Positions 25,369-37,161 of a stretch of DNA of 64,000 nt are shown here, one piece after another. The stretch lies in contig JALGQZ010000020.1 of assembly GCA_023105745.1 (NCBI GenBank), positions 1,422,501 through 1,486,500 of the forward strand, read 5' to 3'. The first letter of the stretch is position 1. Each line of letters opens with the position of its first letter. The notes under the pieces are model-generated. The model had not been told where the DNA came from, made no database searches, and worked only from the letters and a program-made list of their open reading frames with translations. Origin of the DNA: Austropuccinia psidii. Taxonomy: Eukaryota > Basidiomycota > Pucciniomycetes > Pucciniales > Sphaerophragmiaceae. The translations under genes were made by a program, and so were the position numbers.

Positions 25369-26111
25369 TGTATACCTCAAGATATTTGAACATGAGCTTT
25401 TGGCATGTGACATGTTTGGAAATAGTTTATTAATAAGCCAATCATTTTATATCTTTTATATTAAGATTAAATTCAAATAAATTAAATCAAATATTCTTGA
25501 AATATATGAGGATATTATGAAACAGATACTCTCAAATCTGGCTCATTTATTTAAGAAAAACTATAGCAAGCCAGATATAATATATCTACATTTTTACCTC
25601 CTATGAGAGAAACATCATTTTATAAAAAAATGGACCAGAAATTTATCCAAGTTTTATTCCACAATCCCAGCTCAAAGAAAGCTCCATTAATATAAACATT
25701 GAATTTGATGCATATTACCAGTATTTCGGGATATGAAACTGTTGAGAGTAGCTTTTTTGATCATATTAGTGATATATATAAGAATTTAAAGATAACCATT
25801 ATATTTAGAGACAAGATATAATTAGATAATAGAATTTATAATTATTATTAATATTAAAAATAATAGATCATTTTTTCTTCTAAAAATTTAGGTTTATATT
25901 TACTCATAGTAATGTTTATATCACTTTCATTCTTTATTCCTTTTTAAAAAAGGATCCAATTTTTTCCCTAACTTTAAGCAGGACAATCCTTGAGTTTAAA
26001 ATAAATTAATTTTTCAAAATAGTATTAGTATTCAGATATCTAATATGAAAAATTTTGGGAACAAAATTGTATCAAATATCCTTGATAATCAATAGCTAGA
26101 AAATTTGTTCT

Positions 26112-27210
26112 AGGGGGTCCAAAGTTAAAAAAGACCACATTAATTTAGTTCAAGAGTCGTAGCAAAACCAAACATCAAAAACCATAATTTTTCATTGTGG
26201 AAACTTGGGCTTTTAACTCAGACATCTGGAATTTCATTAAAATTCAAACTGTTTAAAAAATTCAACATTTCTTCTTTTCCTCAAACCTTACTAGAAAATT
26301 TCAGATTAATAAAAAAATTTTTCTTCTCCAATAGAAAATTAACCCAATAACTTTGATTTTCTTATTTTGATTATTCTTCAGTAAAAATAGAAAATAATAA
26401 TATTTTCGTTCCTTTTTAAAATCAGAACTTATTAGAATTGAGCTTTTAGACACCCATTTTGAACCTAATAAATTTTGAATTTCTGATTCATAATTATTAT
26501 TATTGATGAAGCTCTGTCCTTTTTTTACTCCTTCATTATTCAATTTTCTCATAAGAAAATTATTCAAATTTGGATTGATTATAAGACATGAATATTCACC
26601 TTAATTAAACATTTCCTTCAAAGTATAGAAAGATTATGAGAAATTATATTCTCTTGAAGAACTCTAGCTTTAGTGGGATCCAATAGCTATTTAAAAAGAA
26701 TTATTTTTGATTTATAAAATTTTAAATGGGAAAAGAGGTGAGTATTAATATCTTATTTTTCTTTGAATTTTTTCAATTTATTTTCAGAACACATATTTCT
26801 AAAATATTACTCATAAGTTGAGCGCCAGTTTTATTTATTTCAAGTGATTGTGTTTGATATTAAAGTCATATTAAACAAGATTTTAAAAATTTACTGGTTT
26901 TATTTTTCAAAAATGGGAACACACTTTTTCTTAAAAATAAAGCAAAAATGTTTCTGAATATTGAGGTAGGTAGGAAGATTATCTATGTGTTATTAAAATT
27001 CTTTGAGTGAGTTTTGTGAAAGGTTAGATGTAAGTCTGAAGATAAAAATAAGACTATGGAGGAGCAAGTGCAGGATTTGTAACCAAAAAATAGGGGCCTT
27101 TTGTACCTGAAATTCCATAGCTAATGAGGTGTGGTACTTCTGAAATCCCTAAAGTCATATGGGGAAATTTATTTTGAAAAGAACTTGGGCTTTTTAATTT
27201 TGATTATGTT
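26112..27210. mobile_element. Possible decayed MITE of the element A family
   Basis: The left side has CTAGGGGGTCCAAAGTTAAA, close to the element A terminus. The right side (about 27,070-27,205) has GCAGGATTTGTAACCAAAAA, GAGGTGTGGTACTTC and ATTTTGATTATGTTAG, which follow the order of the 19,255-19,450 end. A stop-free minus frame of 88 codons inside has no recognisable domain. Confidence 0.35.
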
Positions 27211-30200
27211 AGATTTTTTATCCCTACTTATATATCAATAAAGTCAAACTATACACATACAGTTTGAAGGAAGGTAATATGAATTTATTTATATTTTGTA
27301 GCATACATTATATTAATTCATGCCTTAGCTTAAAATCCTCAATTAATATTGAATTTTATTCAAATCAAATTCCCAGCCTGTGACTAAAAACTAGATAAAA
27401 ATACAGTACTTTATCAATATAGTGTAACACACATCGTTTGACTTTATTAAGGCCAATAAAGGAACAATGAGGCCATACACATCAGAAGACTTACTGCGAA
27501 AATACAGCCTGTACATGAGATAATCTGAAAAAGAAAAACTCCATATTCCATAAAAAACTATTCTCATCACCAAATCATAATTATCAACAAATTTACCAAG
27601 CCTTTAAGCTCTTATTAAAAAAATATTTTAGTCTTTACCTATAGCCCAAAAATATTAGTTTGGAGCCCAGCCCCATCATGTGGTTTCTTTTATCAAGAAG
27701 ATAAAAGAGGGATAATCAATGGTACTATTCCCAAAGTCATAGAATAACTAGAAAAAAGCTTAACAGACTAATCTAACTCAAAGTGGAAAGAGATGAAACA
27801 TGTTATTCTCATATCTAATCCAGCTTCTACAGATTTTATTATAGACCAAAAAAATAGCATATTTTATAGAAGTGCTACTGGGGGCCTATCTAATGATACC
27901 ATAAAAATCCCTGTATTACATATATATTTAAGCTTATTAAATTTATTCTCTAAAAAAGATTATTTATGAAAAAGTAAAAGATAATTTTATGATTGATAGC
28001 TTTTCCATACTGAATCCAAGGTGGGTCAACTCTGTGGCTATCCTGTAGAGCTCAGTCAGGGCTACACTCTGAGCCAGAGTTTAGCTCTTGATTTAAAAAA
28101 ATGGAAAATTTATCAGTGTTTTAAGATTACAAGCCCACATAGACTTGTACAAGTCTATCATGTGAGATATATGGAAATATAATTAAATTATTAAGTTCAA
28201 GCCTTTGCCAAAGTCTTGTTGTACTTTGATTAATTATAAAATGACCAATAAGAGGTCTATGAGAGCATTCTTCACAGTATCTAGCTCATAAGGAGTGGCA
28301 TAAGATGTCTGGAGAGTTTGTAGAAGAAAATCTTTACCCTGTATGAGGTTACAATTGAAAATTGTGGTCCCAAAACCACATTTAATCTCGATAAAAGGAT
28401 GTATTGAGACTTTGGGACCAAAATTGAGAAGCAGGAGTAAAATGTTATACTATGTGGTGATGTGCAAAGCTGAATAGCCTACCTCTAGCTCAGAGTAATA
28501 TAAGAAGTGACATTCTCCCCAACAAAAATAATAAAAAATCTTGGTTTTTGATAGAAATATTACATAGCAAAGATGTAAAAAGAAGTATTACTCTTCTAAT
28601 CAGCCATATAAAATCTCTAATATAAACTATAATATTCATTATCATAATCATCAAGTTAATAATTATTGCAACCAGAGATCTGAGTAGATTAATCAACACT
28701 ATATTATTATAGTATTTCCCTTTCAAGATTTTTGTAACTACTAATGGTGTGTCAAACCCATAGTTTTATATTTTCTATTACTATATAAGAGTCATTATTC
28801 AATAAATTTTGATTATATCAATTAAATGCAGGAAATATTTCACTCATATATTTTCATTCTACTCATTTTTCAATATTTTTTTCAATTGATATGATGAATT
28901 TCTAGCTTGTGATAGGTTAAATAACACAATATTATACATGAATTTGATGGGTTGGGTACTTCAGATAGTCTGAATAATTTAATTCATTAACCAATACAGC
29001 TAAGTTAGATTATTAATGTAATAAAGATGAATCAAAAAGTAAATTTGAGAAATTTACTGCCATAAATCTTCTTCCACCCCTTGAGGGAAAATTATGGAAA
29101 TCTTCATGTTGAATAAAAATGAAAAATTTGAGCTAATGTAAATATTGAATGGATACTTATTTAAGGTGAAATATTTCTACATTATTATTAAAAACCAGAG
29201 TCCATATTATCCCTTCCTTTCACAAGTGGTATTAACTAAGAAAAATTTGGAGAAATATGTGGGTTGTTCAAATAAAATTTCTCAAAACTTATCAATCAGC
29301 TGACTGGGGGAGTTTTCTGAATCTGTGACTTACTTCAGCTGTTTATTCCACCTCAATTATAATAATACAAATATGATAAATTGTTTAAAGTATGTTAATT
29401 ATGGAACTATATCTGTGTCTTATTTAAATTTTTGTGATTTGAAGCGTGTATAAGAATATTCTGTACATTTTTGGTACTTCTAGTGAAAAAATGAAATAAA
29501 TTGTTAATTTTAGCCAGAATATTTTGAGAGAGGACATAAAAGTAAGAATCTAAATTTTCTATAGGGGATATTGAAGTGATATACATATTAATTCACGGCC
29601 ATCATCATATTATTTCCTGTAATAATCCCTTTCACTTAGAGAATTATTCATTACCACTTGTAAAACTCACCAAAAATATTTGTGAAGTTTTTTAGTTTAA
29701 TATGACTTTAATTCATACATATCCTCCTTGAAAGAGTACTTAGTGCCACTCTTGAAGCTCCCATTTTTAAAACTTGTTATTAAGATATTCAAATTATGAA
29801 TTGTATAATTGATTTAGTGAAAAATTTAAAAAATTTGGGGATAGATTCTTTTCACTAGAATTAAATTAAGAGAAATTCCTACAGTAAACTTGAGGTTAAT
29901 ATTTTTAAATTCATGATTATGTTTGGGGAAGGGAAATTTATTGGACACTTATGGCTAGATATATGTATGAACAAATAACAGTTCTTTTCGATATTTTGTT
30001 GAATCAATTAGAGTGGTGGATCTGATAATTAAGAAATATTTTTACTATATTCTTCTTTTTAATTCACAATTTTATTTTATCCTCTATGATAATCTATCTA
30101 GCTCAAGATTCCATGACAAAGTATTTGATTCATTTATTTGAATAAGATAAAAATCAAACTATCAAATCATTTTATTCTATAATTGGAAAACACCCATAAG

Positions 30201-31654
30201 ATATGTGAGCCTTTGGGATATTACTACATATCCAAAAAGGTCACAACAAAATTTCTGTAATAATTATACTTATAATAATTATCTCAAAGACTAGTAAAAT
30301 ACCATAAATAAGTAAAAAATTCTGAATTGAATCCAAATCTAATCAAAAAACATGTGAGATAGATCACACCATTAGATTCCTCATGGTAAAATACACATAT
30401 GTCATCTTTATGGCATATCTGAAAAGTCAATAATTACTGAAGTATAAGTAATAATACCTTAAAAAAGGTACAAAACCTCATTTAACTCAGAAACCAATCA
30501 AACAACATGTAAAATAAGCTGTACCGTTGGATTTTCCAGACAAATATACATATAAAATAATTATAAAGCTACTATCTAAATTCAATACTTAGAGAATTAA
30601 GCTGAATATATGCACTTTTTTGGTAAATGCATATATTCATCGATTTTAGCTAATATCTCTTGAAATATACAAGATAGAGAGATAAACCAAATACAAAGTC
30701 ACCACCTAATTACTGTAGGAGCACAGATGTGAACTTTATTTCACAAGTTATGAACAAGTTTAAAACTTGTATTGGATTATTGAATAAAATCAATGGAGCT
30801 GCTGACCACTTTGTTGTGAAAATGGTCCAAACTTAAAACAAAGGGGACAGTCACAATTGACTAGCTCATACGTAAAGAATGAAGTAATTTTTATTATAAT
30901 ATTCAAGGTATAACCCCTTGAAATCATGGTTTGAAGTGCAAAATATTATATTTCAACAGAAAAGATGAGTTACAAGGAAAATCATCAAAAATAGAGTTTT
31001 GGTGATGTGATAAAATGCTCTTGGAAGCTTAATGAGAACATGCCAAGCTATCAGAATCCACTCTCAGAATAGCTTTAGCGTGTATACCTTCAATGTTATT
31101 AATGATCAAAGCGTAAGCTTAAAATTGATCATTTATGATCACTCACTGTAATCTTATTTTAAGCTTAACAGTCATATTGTGGGAACTCCTCTTGTGTGGG
31201 ATAAATTAGGCAGTACCTGGAAGGGGAAATTAAAATAGAACAGTTTTGAATTTCTGTTCAAGCTTGTAACCCTTGCTCTGCTTCTGTGTCAGAATAATCT
31301 GAACTGCCCTTCCTGAAAATGCTGAATTATCTTGACTTGAGTTCACAATCAATTTATTTTATTTGATGGTGGCTAGTCAGAAAAGTATATTCAACAGACT
31401 CTATCAGACTTTGTTTGATCTGGAAACAATGGCTTAGTAAACCTTAACACAAATAAATAAAGATATAAAACTGGGAAAAGACTCTTTAATTCCTTTACTG
31501 AGAACAGTAACACCTTGAGGGATTTCCAATTCTTGATGATAAAACTGTTGATAATATGATAACTAATAATAACAAACACTACTATATTTTTTTTAAGGGT
31601 TTAATAATTTTATGATGATAACCTGGGATAGCAGACACTACTATTGCTCAATTT

Positions 31655-32200
31655 ACTACTGAGCTTGGCTACTGAGTAAAGAACCTTGTCAATGGGATGG
31701 ATTTATAAAATAATGTAGACCAACTGTTAACTACTATTATCTATAAAACACCCAGACAATGCTACTGAGCTTGGCTACTGAGCAGATTTAGGAATGGAGG
31801 TAGTCAATGAGATGATTTTATGAATCAAGCTAGACCAACTGATAACTAATATTAATTATAAATCACTCAGACAGTGCTACTGAGCTTAGCTACTGAGCAG
31901 AATTTAGGAATGGGGTAACAATATCAATGGGATAGTCAATGAGTTTAATTTATAAATCAATGTAGACCAGCTGTTATCTACTATTAATTATATAAAGAAG
32001 ACTCAGACAGTGCTTCTGAGCTTAGCTACTGAGCAATAATGGGATGGAGATAGTCAATGAGATGAGTTTATGAATTAAAGTAGACCAACTGTTAACTACT
32101 ATTAATTTTAAATCACTCAGACAGTGCTACTGAGCAAAATTTAGGAATGGGGATGGGATAGCTATACTGCTGAGCTTAGCTACTGAGTATTCCTAAAAAA
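31655..32200. repeat. Minisatellite inside the 3' LTR
   Basis: About five degenerate units of roughly 100-120 bp, each with CTACTGAGC ... TTAGGAATGG, a GATAGTCAATGAG-like stretch, AGACCAACTGTTAACTACTA and CACTCAGACAGTGCTACTGA. The paired LTR has the same array at about 43,614-44,160, so it predates the insertion. Confidence 0.8.
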
Positions 32201-32322
32201 TTAGGATAATGTGGATTGATGGAGGGGATTTCCCTCAGAAAAAAATACTAAGAAGTTACGTTTTTGTGATGAGCCTCTGTCTAGGCAATGAGGAAAAAAG
32301 AATTGAGGGGGGGAGGGGACCT

Positions 32323-32332
32323 CTATTTATAA
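32323..32332 (-). promoter_or_regulatory. TATA-like box in the LTR (minus strand)
   Basis: Minus-strand TTATAAATAG lies about 1.26 kb into the LTR, just before a G/A-rich stretch (complement GGGGGGAGGGGAC). The 5' LTR copy at 44,293-44,302 reads CTATAAATAG. A natural candidate for the element's promoter; start site not visible. Confidence 0.5.
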
Positions 32333-32489
32333 TTTTTGGGGCCTCCATGGGAGTGTCAAAAAAAAGGGGACTTAGAATTTTTCAGGTCTCCAATCTGGGT
32401 TTTTGACATGTGACCTGTATTATGAAATAAGGTTTGGTGGTGTTGGATCATGAGACCTGTATTCTTAATTGAGTTCTTGAAATTGTGGG

Positions 32490-32735
32490 GAGATTGTGGG
32501 GAAATGATGTCATTTGATTATGTAATCAATTGAGTTTCCCGGGATCCTTATCTCCATGATTAGTAATCCGGATTTAATTCCTGTTGATGATGTCATTGAT
32601 TATGTAATCAATTGAGTTTCCTGGAATCCTGATCTCCATGATTAGTAATCCTAATTTAATTCCTGTTGATGATGTAATCTATGATGTCATTGATTATGTA
32701 ATTGATTATGTAATCAATTGAGTTTTCTGGAATCC
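32490..32735. repeat. ATGATGTCATTGATTATG repeats in the LTR
   Basis: Two to three units of about 80-90 bp contain GATTATGTAATCAATTGAG, which is partly palindromic (GATTA...TAATC), followed by CCATGATTAGTAATCC. The same units sit in the other LTR near 44,470-44,705. Confidence 0.75.
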
Positions 32736-33593
32736 TTATCTCCCTGACCACTGTACTATAGTTTTCCTGTATTATCCTGTCTTTTTCTGTAACTAGGTGT
32801 CCTGTAACTGTAACTGTATTACAGTACACCGTTGTGAAACTTCTGTAATCTTGCTCTGAACCTTCTGTCATACTACTGTGATATCTCCAATGCCTAATAT
32901 TGTCTTCCTAGCCTATTTTATTTCACATTTCACACCATCTTACCATCTCTCTGCACCCTATATGTTGAATTTCTTCCTTCTAACATCACAATGATCACTC
33001 AAAGGAGTCAGAGAATTCAATACACCTGTACTTTTCTTGTTTCAATGATATCCTAAGCCTGAATTAAACACTTTTTCTAGATTTAACCCTCTAAATTTAA
33101 TATTCATTTCCCTCTCAAAATTAATAGAAAGACTAATTTTCATCTAAATACCCAATTATACCTTTTTGTTATATAAATGAACTTTTAATTAATATTTATG
33201 ACCCCTATTATGCTACAACTCTGCACTGGAATTTAATTCCATGCATCCTCATTGTAACTAGGACCTTCTGTGCTGTAGTATATGTTTGTTGATTTTTACT
33301 ACCCACAATATGTAAAGAAAATTAAGAAATCAAGATATATAAAAAATAATTGTTTTAGGTCAACCAATCCCTTGAAAGTTAATTCATCTGACGGGTGCAT
33401 TGGGGTGTCACATCATAATTGTCAAGTTCATTTATTAACAAAAGGAGTTTATTGAGTTTTAATGGTGTTAGTCCTTCTTATAATTCCTTTTAAAAAAATG
33501 AATACTCTAATATATTGGGAAAAGCCTAAGCAAAATTGAAAAATATTCCTGCTTAGTTTGTCCATTAATCCAAACTGGTACAGATATACCACA

Positions 33594-33611
33594 TCCCCCT
33601 CTCCATTTAAT
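33594..33611 (-). promoter_or_regulatory. Polypurine tract (PPT)
   Basis: On the minus strand ATTAAATGGAGAGGGGGA directly precedes the LTR start TGTGGTATA. The position and purine content are those of a plus-strand primer site. A near copy lies at 34,921-34,936. Confidence 0.8.
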
Positions 33612-34350
33612 GCTGTCCCCAGCATTTCCAGTGAGGATTAAGGGACAAATACCCTGCATTGAGTTTTTTTTTTATTTGAGTGAAATGATTTCTTTTATGT
33701 TGAATATATTATCATATTTGATCAATGATCAAGCTAAAGCTTGCTGATAATTTTTTTTTATAATGGTAGTTATGAACTTGGCTTAGTCTTGAGGGAGAAG
33801 TTATCCTAAAGAAAAAAAACTGCAACTTCCATGAAAGTTTGTTGTGTTTCCTGATTGCAATTCTTTATGCTGGTTTTTCTTCATTCTTCTTCATTAGTTT
33901 TAACTTCAAAGATATTCATTTTCTTTTTACAATATCATTGTTTCTTAGCTTGCTGGTGTGTCTTCCATTTTTTTATCTTCTTTCTTGTTATTCTTCTTCT
34001 TCTTTACTCTACATATTATCATTCTTTTTTCTCCTTCTTTTGATGGAAATTGCTTTATCACACAGTATATCAAATGATTGTGAGTTGACAAAATAAATTC
34101 CCCTTACCCCCCAAAACTTAAAATCACAAGGAGTGATGATAAGAAACAAGTTACCACCCCTTATTTTTTAATATTGAGAGATTCAATATTTTTTTTTTAT
34201 GAATTTTGTTGTTAAATTTAATTGAGGGTATTTTTTTATTTATTTATCTTTCTTTTTGAAATAATTTAGTGGTAAAGGTTTGATAATTCCCAATGGCCAA
34301 AATTGATTTCTTGAGATGAATCCTGAGGTTGAAAATTTTGAGGATGTAGG

Positions 34351-34835
34351 TTAAGGTCATGCTCAGGACCAATTCTTGAGTCTTGAATTCTTTTTTGATG
34401 AATTCTTGAAAGAAATGTTTTGGACAGTTTAAGGTCTTGTCTAGGACCACTTCTTGAGGTAACTTTGTTGGTAAAATAGAGAAATAAAACATTTAGACAG
34501 CTTAAGGTCTTATCAAGGACCAGTTCTTGAGTAAATGTACTTGATTATTTATAAAAAACAGATTATTTAGACAATTTAAGGTCTTATCAAGGACCAATAT
34601 TATGATTATTGATTTTGTTTGTTTTAATTAAGGAGATGTTTTAGACAGTTTAAGGTCTTATCAAGGACCAGTTCTTGAGGAAATGTACTTGATTATTTAT
34701 AAAAAATAGATTATTTAGACAGTTTAAGGTCTTATCAAGGACCAATATTTGAGTAAATGTATTTGATTATTTATAAAAAACAGATTATTTAGACAGTTTA
34801 AGGTCTTATCAAGGACCATTTCTTGAGGAAATTTT
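34351..34835. repeat. Seven-copy, ~74-bp tandem array with conserved hairpin
   Basis: Each unit has TTTAAGGTCTTATCAAGGAC or a close variant. Cores are at 34,355, 34,433, 34,506, 34,580, 34,654, 34,728 and 34,802, spaced 78, 73, 74, 74, 74 and 74 bp. GGTC-TT-ATCA-AG-GACC folds as a 6-bp stem (one G-T pair in RNA). The first two copies change the loop but keep GGTC...GGACC. The spacer often reads GTACTTGATTATTTATAAAA. Confidence 0.92.
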
Positions 34836-34920
34836 GTTGTTGTTGATATTTTTATTATTGTTATTTTTTTTATGTTGTATTATTATATTCTGGAAGTGTT
34901 GAGAGCTAGAAGGGTTTCAA

Positions 34921-34936
34921 CCCCTCTCCATTTAAT
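34921..34936 (-). repeat. Second PPT-like tract
   Basis: CCCCTCTCCATTTAAT on the plus strand is the same 16 bases found at the true PPT (33,596-33,611), here 1.3 kb inside the element. It may be an internal priming site or the trace of a duplication. Confidence 0.7.
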
Positions 34937-34993
34937 AAAAAAAAATATTTTAATATAAAAAATATTAAAATATTTTTTTTATTTATTAAATGG
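34928..34993. repeat. Long A/T palindrome next to the PPT-like tract
   Basis: CCATTTAAT at the left is answered by ATTAAATGG at the right. The arms of about 29 bases (A run, ATATTTTAATAT-type core) pair around an AAAAAA centre with small slippage. Confidence 0.75.
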
Positions 34994-35640
34994 TGCAGAA
35001 AAGATTTTATTTTATTTTATTTTTTTTTGTTTTTTGTTTTTTTTGTTTTTTTATTTTATTTTATTTAATTTAATATAATTCTGTAATTAATTTATTTATT
35101 ATTGATTTTGCTTTGTCTTGAATTTTTTAATTTTTTAATTTATTTTTATTTTATTTATTTTATTATTTTTAATTATCATTATTATTATTATTATAAATAT
35201 TTTTCAGTGAATTTAATTTCTTTATTTATTTTTTAATTTATTTGATCTTTTTTTTTTAAATATTAATTTAATTGAATTTTTGTTTAAATCTTTTAAATTA
35301 ATCTTTTTTTTTTTGAATTTGAATTTGAATTACTTTTTTTTAAATATTAATTTAATTTAATTTTTTTTATTTTAGATTTTTATATTGTTATTTTAGTTTT
35401 AATTCAATTTAATTTAATTTATATATATATATATATTTTTTTAATTGAATTAATTAATTTTTATTTTATTATTTTTTTTTTTTTATTATATTTGTTTTTT
35501 TTTTAATTTTTTAATTTAATTTATTTTTTTAATTCAATTTAATTTAATTTATATTTTTTTTTATTTATTATAGTTTATTTTTTTTTATTTTTAATTTATT
35601 TTATCTTAATATATTCCTTAAAGTTTTGAATTAAAAAAAA
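34994..35640. other. T-rich low-complexity stretch
   Basis: Almost only T and A on the plus strand (ATTTTATTT, TTTAATTTAATT, a TATATATA block near 35,420). No coding frame or recognisable motif. Confidence 0.85.
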
Positions 35641-35649
35641 TCAATACCA

Positions 35650-35813
35650 AAATAGCCGCGAGGCATTTTGCGTATTGAATATGCATTCAGCTGTGCAGCC
35701 ACACAGCCGATCTGTATTGTTGCTCCCCAAAGCCACCCGCGCTTTGTATTTCTTTGTCGTCGTCGTCTCTTCTTTTATTTTATTTTATTTTTTTTTAATT
35801 AATTAATTATAGA

Positions 35814-35852
<39 letters not shown>

Positions 35853-36920
35853 ATCAATTTTTTTTATATATTGTATTGAGCCACTCTTCACAAATGAAGA
35901 GTGGCATTCCATTTTATTCCCTTGCCAATCGGATCTGTTGCTAGGTACGTCATTTCTTTTTATTTATTTTTTTTGATCAGCTGACGATCTTTCTTCTTTT
36001 TCTTTGTTTTTTTTTATTTTTTAGGTTTATGGTTTTGCCACTCTTCATTCCCAAAGAGTGGCACATTTGTTTTTTCCTTTTTAATTTGTTTCCAAGTGAG
36101 TCACACCTTCTTTTCAATTCTTCTCTTTTTTTTTTTTTTTTTCTTTTTAGATGATCAGCTGACAATCATCATATTGCTTTTTTTTTTCTATGTATAATGT
36201 CTTTGTCGCTCGGCCTCCTCTTTTTTTTCTATTATCTTTATCTTCTCCTTCTTCTTCTACCACTATGCCTTTCTGTCTTGAAATCGTTTGGTGTATCCAT
36301 GGCCAACATCGCGTTATCCTAGGCCTTGGCGGAATCAATTACCGTTTTATTTTACCATTGAATGGCTTTCCCATGTTTAATCTTCAAGCATACTCCAAAC
36401 ACCCCAATTGCTGGTCACATTCCTTTTCAGCCTCTCAATTCGCCCCCAGCCCTGAACTCTATTGAAATTGACCAACGTCCACCTAATCGCGCTTGTTCCC
36501 AAAGTGCTCCTTCCACGACGACCTCTCCTCGCACTTCTGTTTCAGAATCTCCTCAACCTACTATCGTGTCTGGTCCTGTTAACCATTACAAAAAAGAATT
36601 GCAAGCCGACTTCGCCTACTATTTTCACTTATTTGACCACGAGATGAACAATCTCCACCACCACATGGAGCAATTCTTTCTTATGCAATCACCTAGCTCC
36701 TTCTCTTTTCAACAGGAGCACCAGATTATTTGCAACTCTGTTCAGTCCTGTCTTCATTGGTATTGTCACATGATTCAGTACGTTTTCTCTCTTTTTTTCT
36801 AAGGTAGCTGATATTGGTTGATATTCTTCCACTTAATTCATTTATTAACCCCTTATCTAGTGCCGTGGTTTGACTCGCCAAGTCGTGTGAAGATGTCCCG
36901 CCTTATTACTTTTAATCAAT
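35650..36920 (+). other. CpG-retaining, intron-bearing segment antisense to the retrotransposon
   Basis: Unlike the rest of the window this 1.25 kb is rich in CpG (CCGCGAGG, CCCGCGC, TCGTCGTCGTC, CATCGCG, CCACGACGACC, GCCGACTTCGCC). On the plus strand it shows three intron-like units: 35,945-36,024 (GTACGT...TTTTAG), 36,096-36,150 (GTGAGT...TTTTAG) and 36,779-36,861 (GTACGT...ATCTAG). Their lengths match the window's real introns. Between the second and third lies a 146-codon frame from ATG 36,362 with a Ser/Thr/Pro-rich start (ACSQSAPSTTTSPRT) and a His-rich helix-like part (EMNNLHHHMEQFF). I do not recognise the protein. A further ATG (about 36,190) in another frame is equally possible. A captured host gene is my inference. 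Confidence 0.45.
35880..36064. repeat. Two hairpins with the same stem
   Basis: GCCACTCTTC-ACAAAT-GAAGAGTGGC near 35,880 and GCCACTCTT-CATTCCCA-AAGAGTGGC near 36,038 share stem and strand. Each is followed by an intron-like donor and, after a T-rich stretch, by TGATCAGCTGAC. This suggests a diverged tandem duplication of about 160-180 bp. Confidence 0.75.
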
Positions 36921-37130
36921 CATAAGTTTTTTTTTGGTTATAATAATTATTATTTATTAAACTTTTTTGATTTTTTATTTTACTTTAGTTTTTTAGATTG
37001 ATCAATGGTGGCCAGGGGGTTTTTGTTTAGCCACTTTATTGTTTGCAATTCGGCAATCCGTATTTTTTTTTTTTAGCTATAGTAATGGAAATGAAAGAAA
37101 AAGAAAAAGAAAAAATAAAAAAAATAAATG

Positions 37131-37161
<31 letters not shown>

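Larger units (their letters stand above)
20042..31177. other. AT-rich, gene-poor DNA
   Basis: No intact gene. I see a pair of inverted repeats (21.4 and 25.3 kb), a possible MITE (26.1-27.2 kb), and a stop-free but ATG-less minus frame near 28.2-28.5 kb. A degenerate 150-bp-spaced duplication lies around 30.31-30.56 kb (AAACATGTGAGATAGATCAC versus AAACAACATGTAAAATAAGC context). Open frames near 21.1, 22.3, 23.3, 27.4 and 28.5 kb have no recognisable domain. Confidence 0.55.
31178..33593 (-). repeat. 3' LTR
   Basis: The plus-strand sequence starts TGTGGGAACTCCTCTTGTGT and ends GGTACAGATATACCACA. It matches 43,137-45,533 throughout. Differences include about 50 extra bases near 33,478-33,527 and loss of one 12-bp GCTTAGCTACTG-type block near 32,129. 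CpG sites in one copy are often TG or CA in the other. Confidence 0.93.

Noticed and set aside
28020..28090. Possible tRNA or small RNA fold (GAGCTCAGTCAGGGCTACAC region)
   Set aside because: No cloverleaf with proper T-loop and acceptor pairing could be built by eye.
31391..31579. Small frames inside both LTRs (also 32,209-32,406 and 32,656-32,871 with their counterparts in the other LTR)
   Set aside because: They are duplicated only because the LTRs are, contain repeat units, and show no protein family.
33839..34096. 85-codon hydrophobic plus-strand frame in the retrotransposon, resembling membrane segments
   Set aside because: It arises from T-rich sequence (TTC and CTT codons), has no conserved motif, and lies in the non-coding 3' part of the element.
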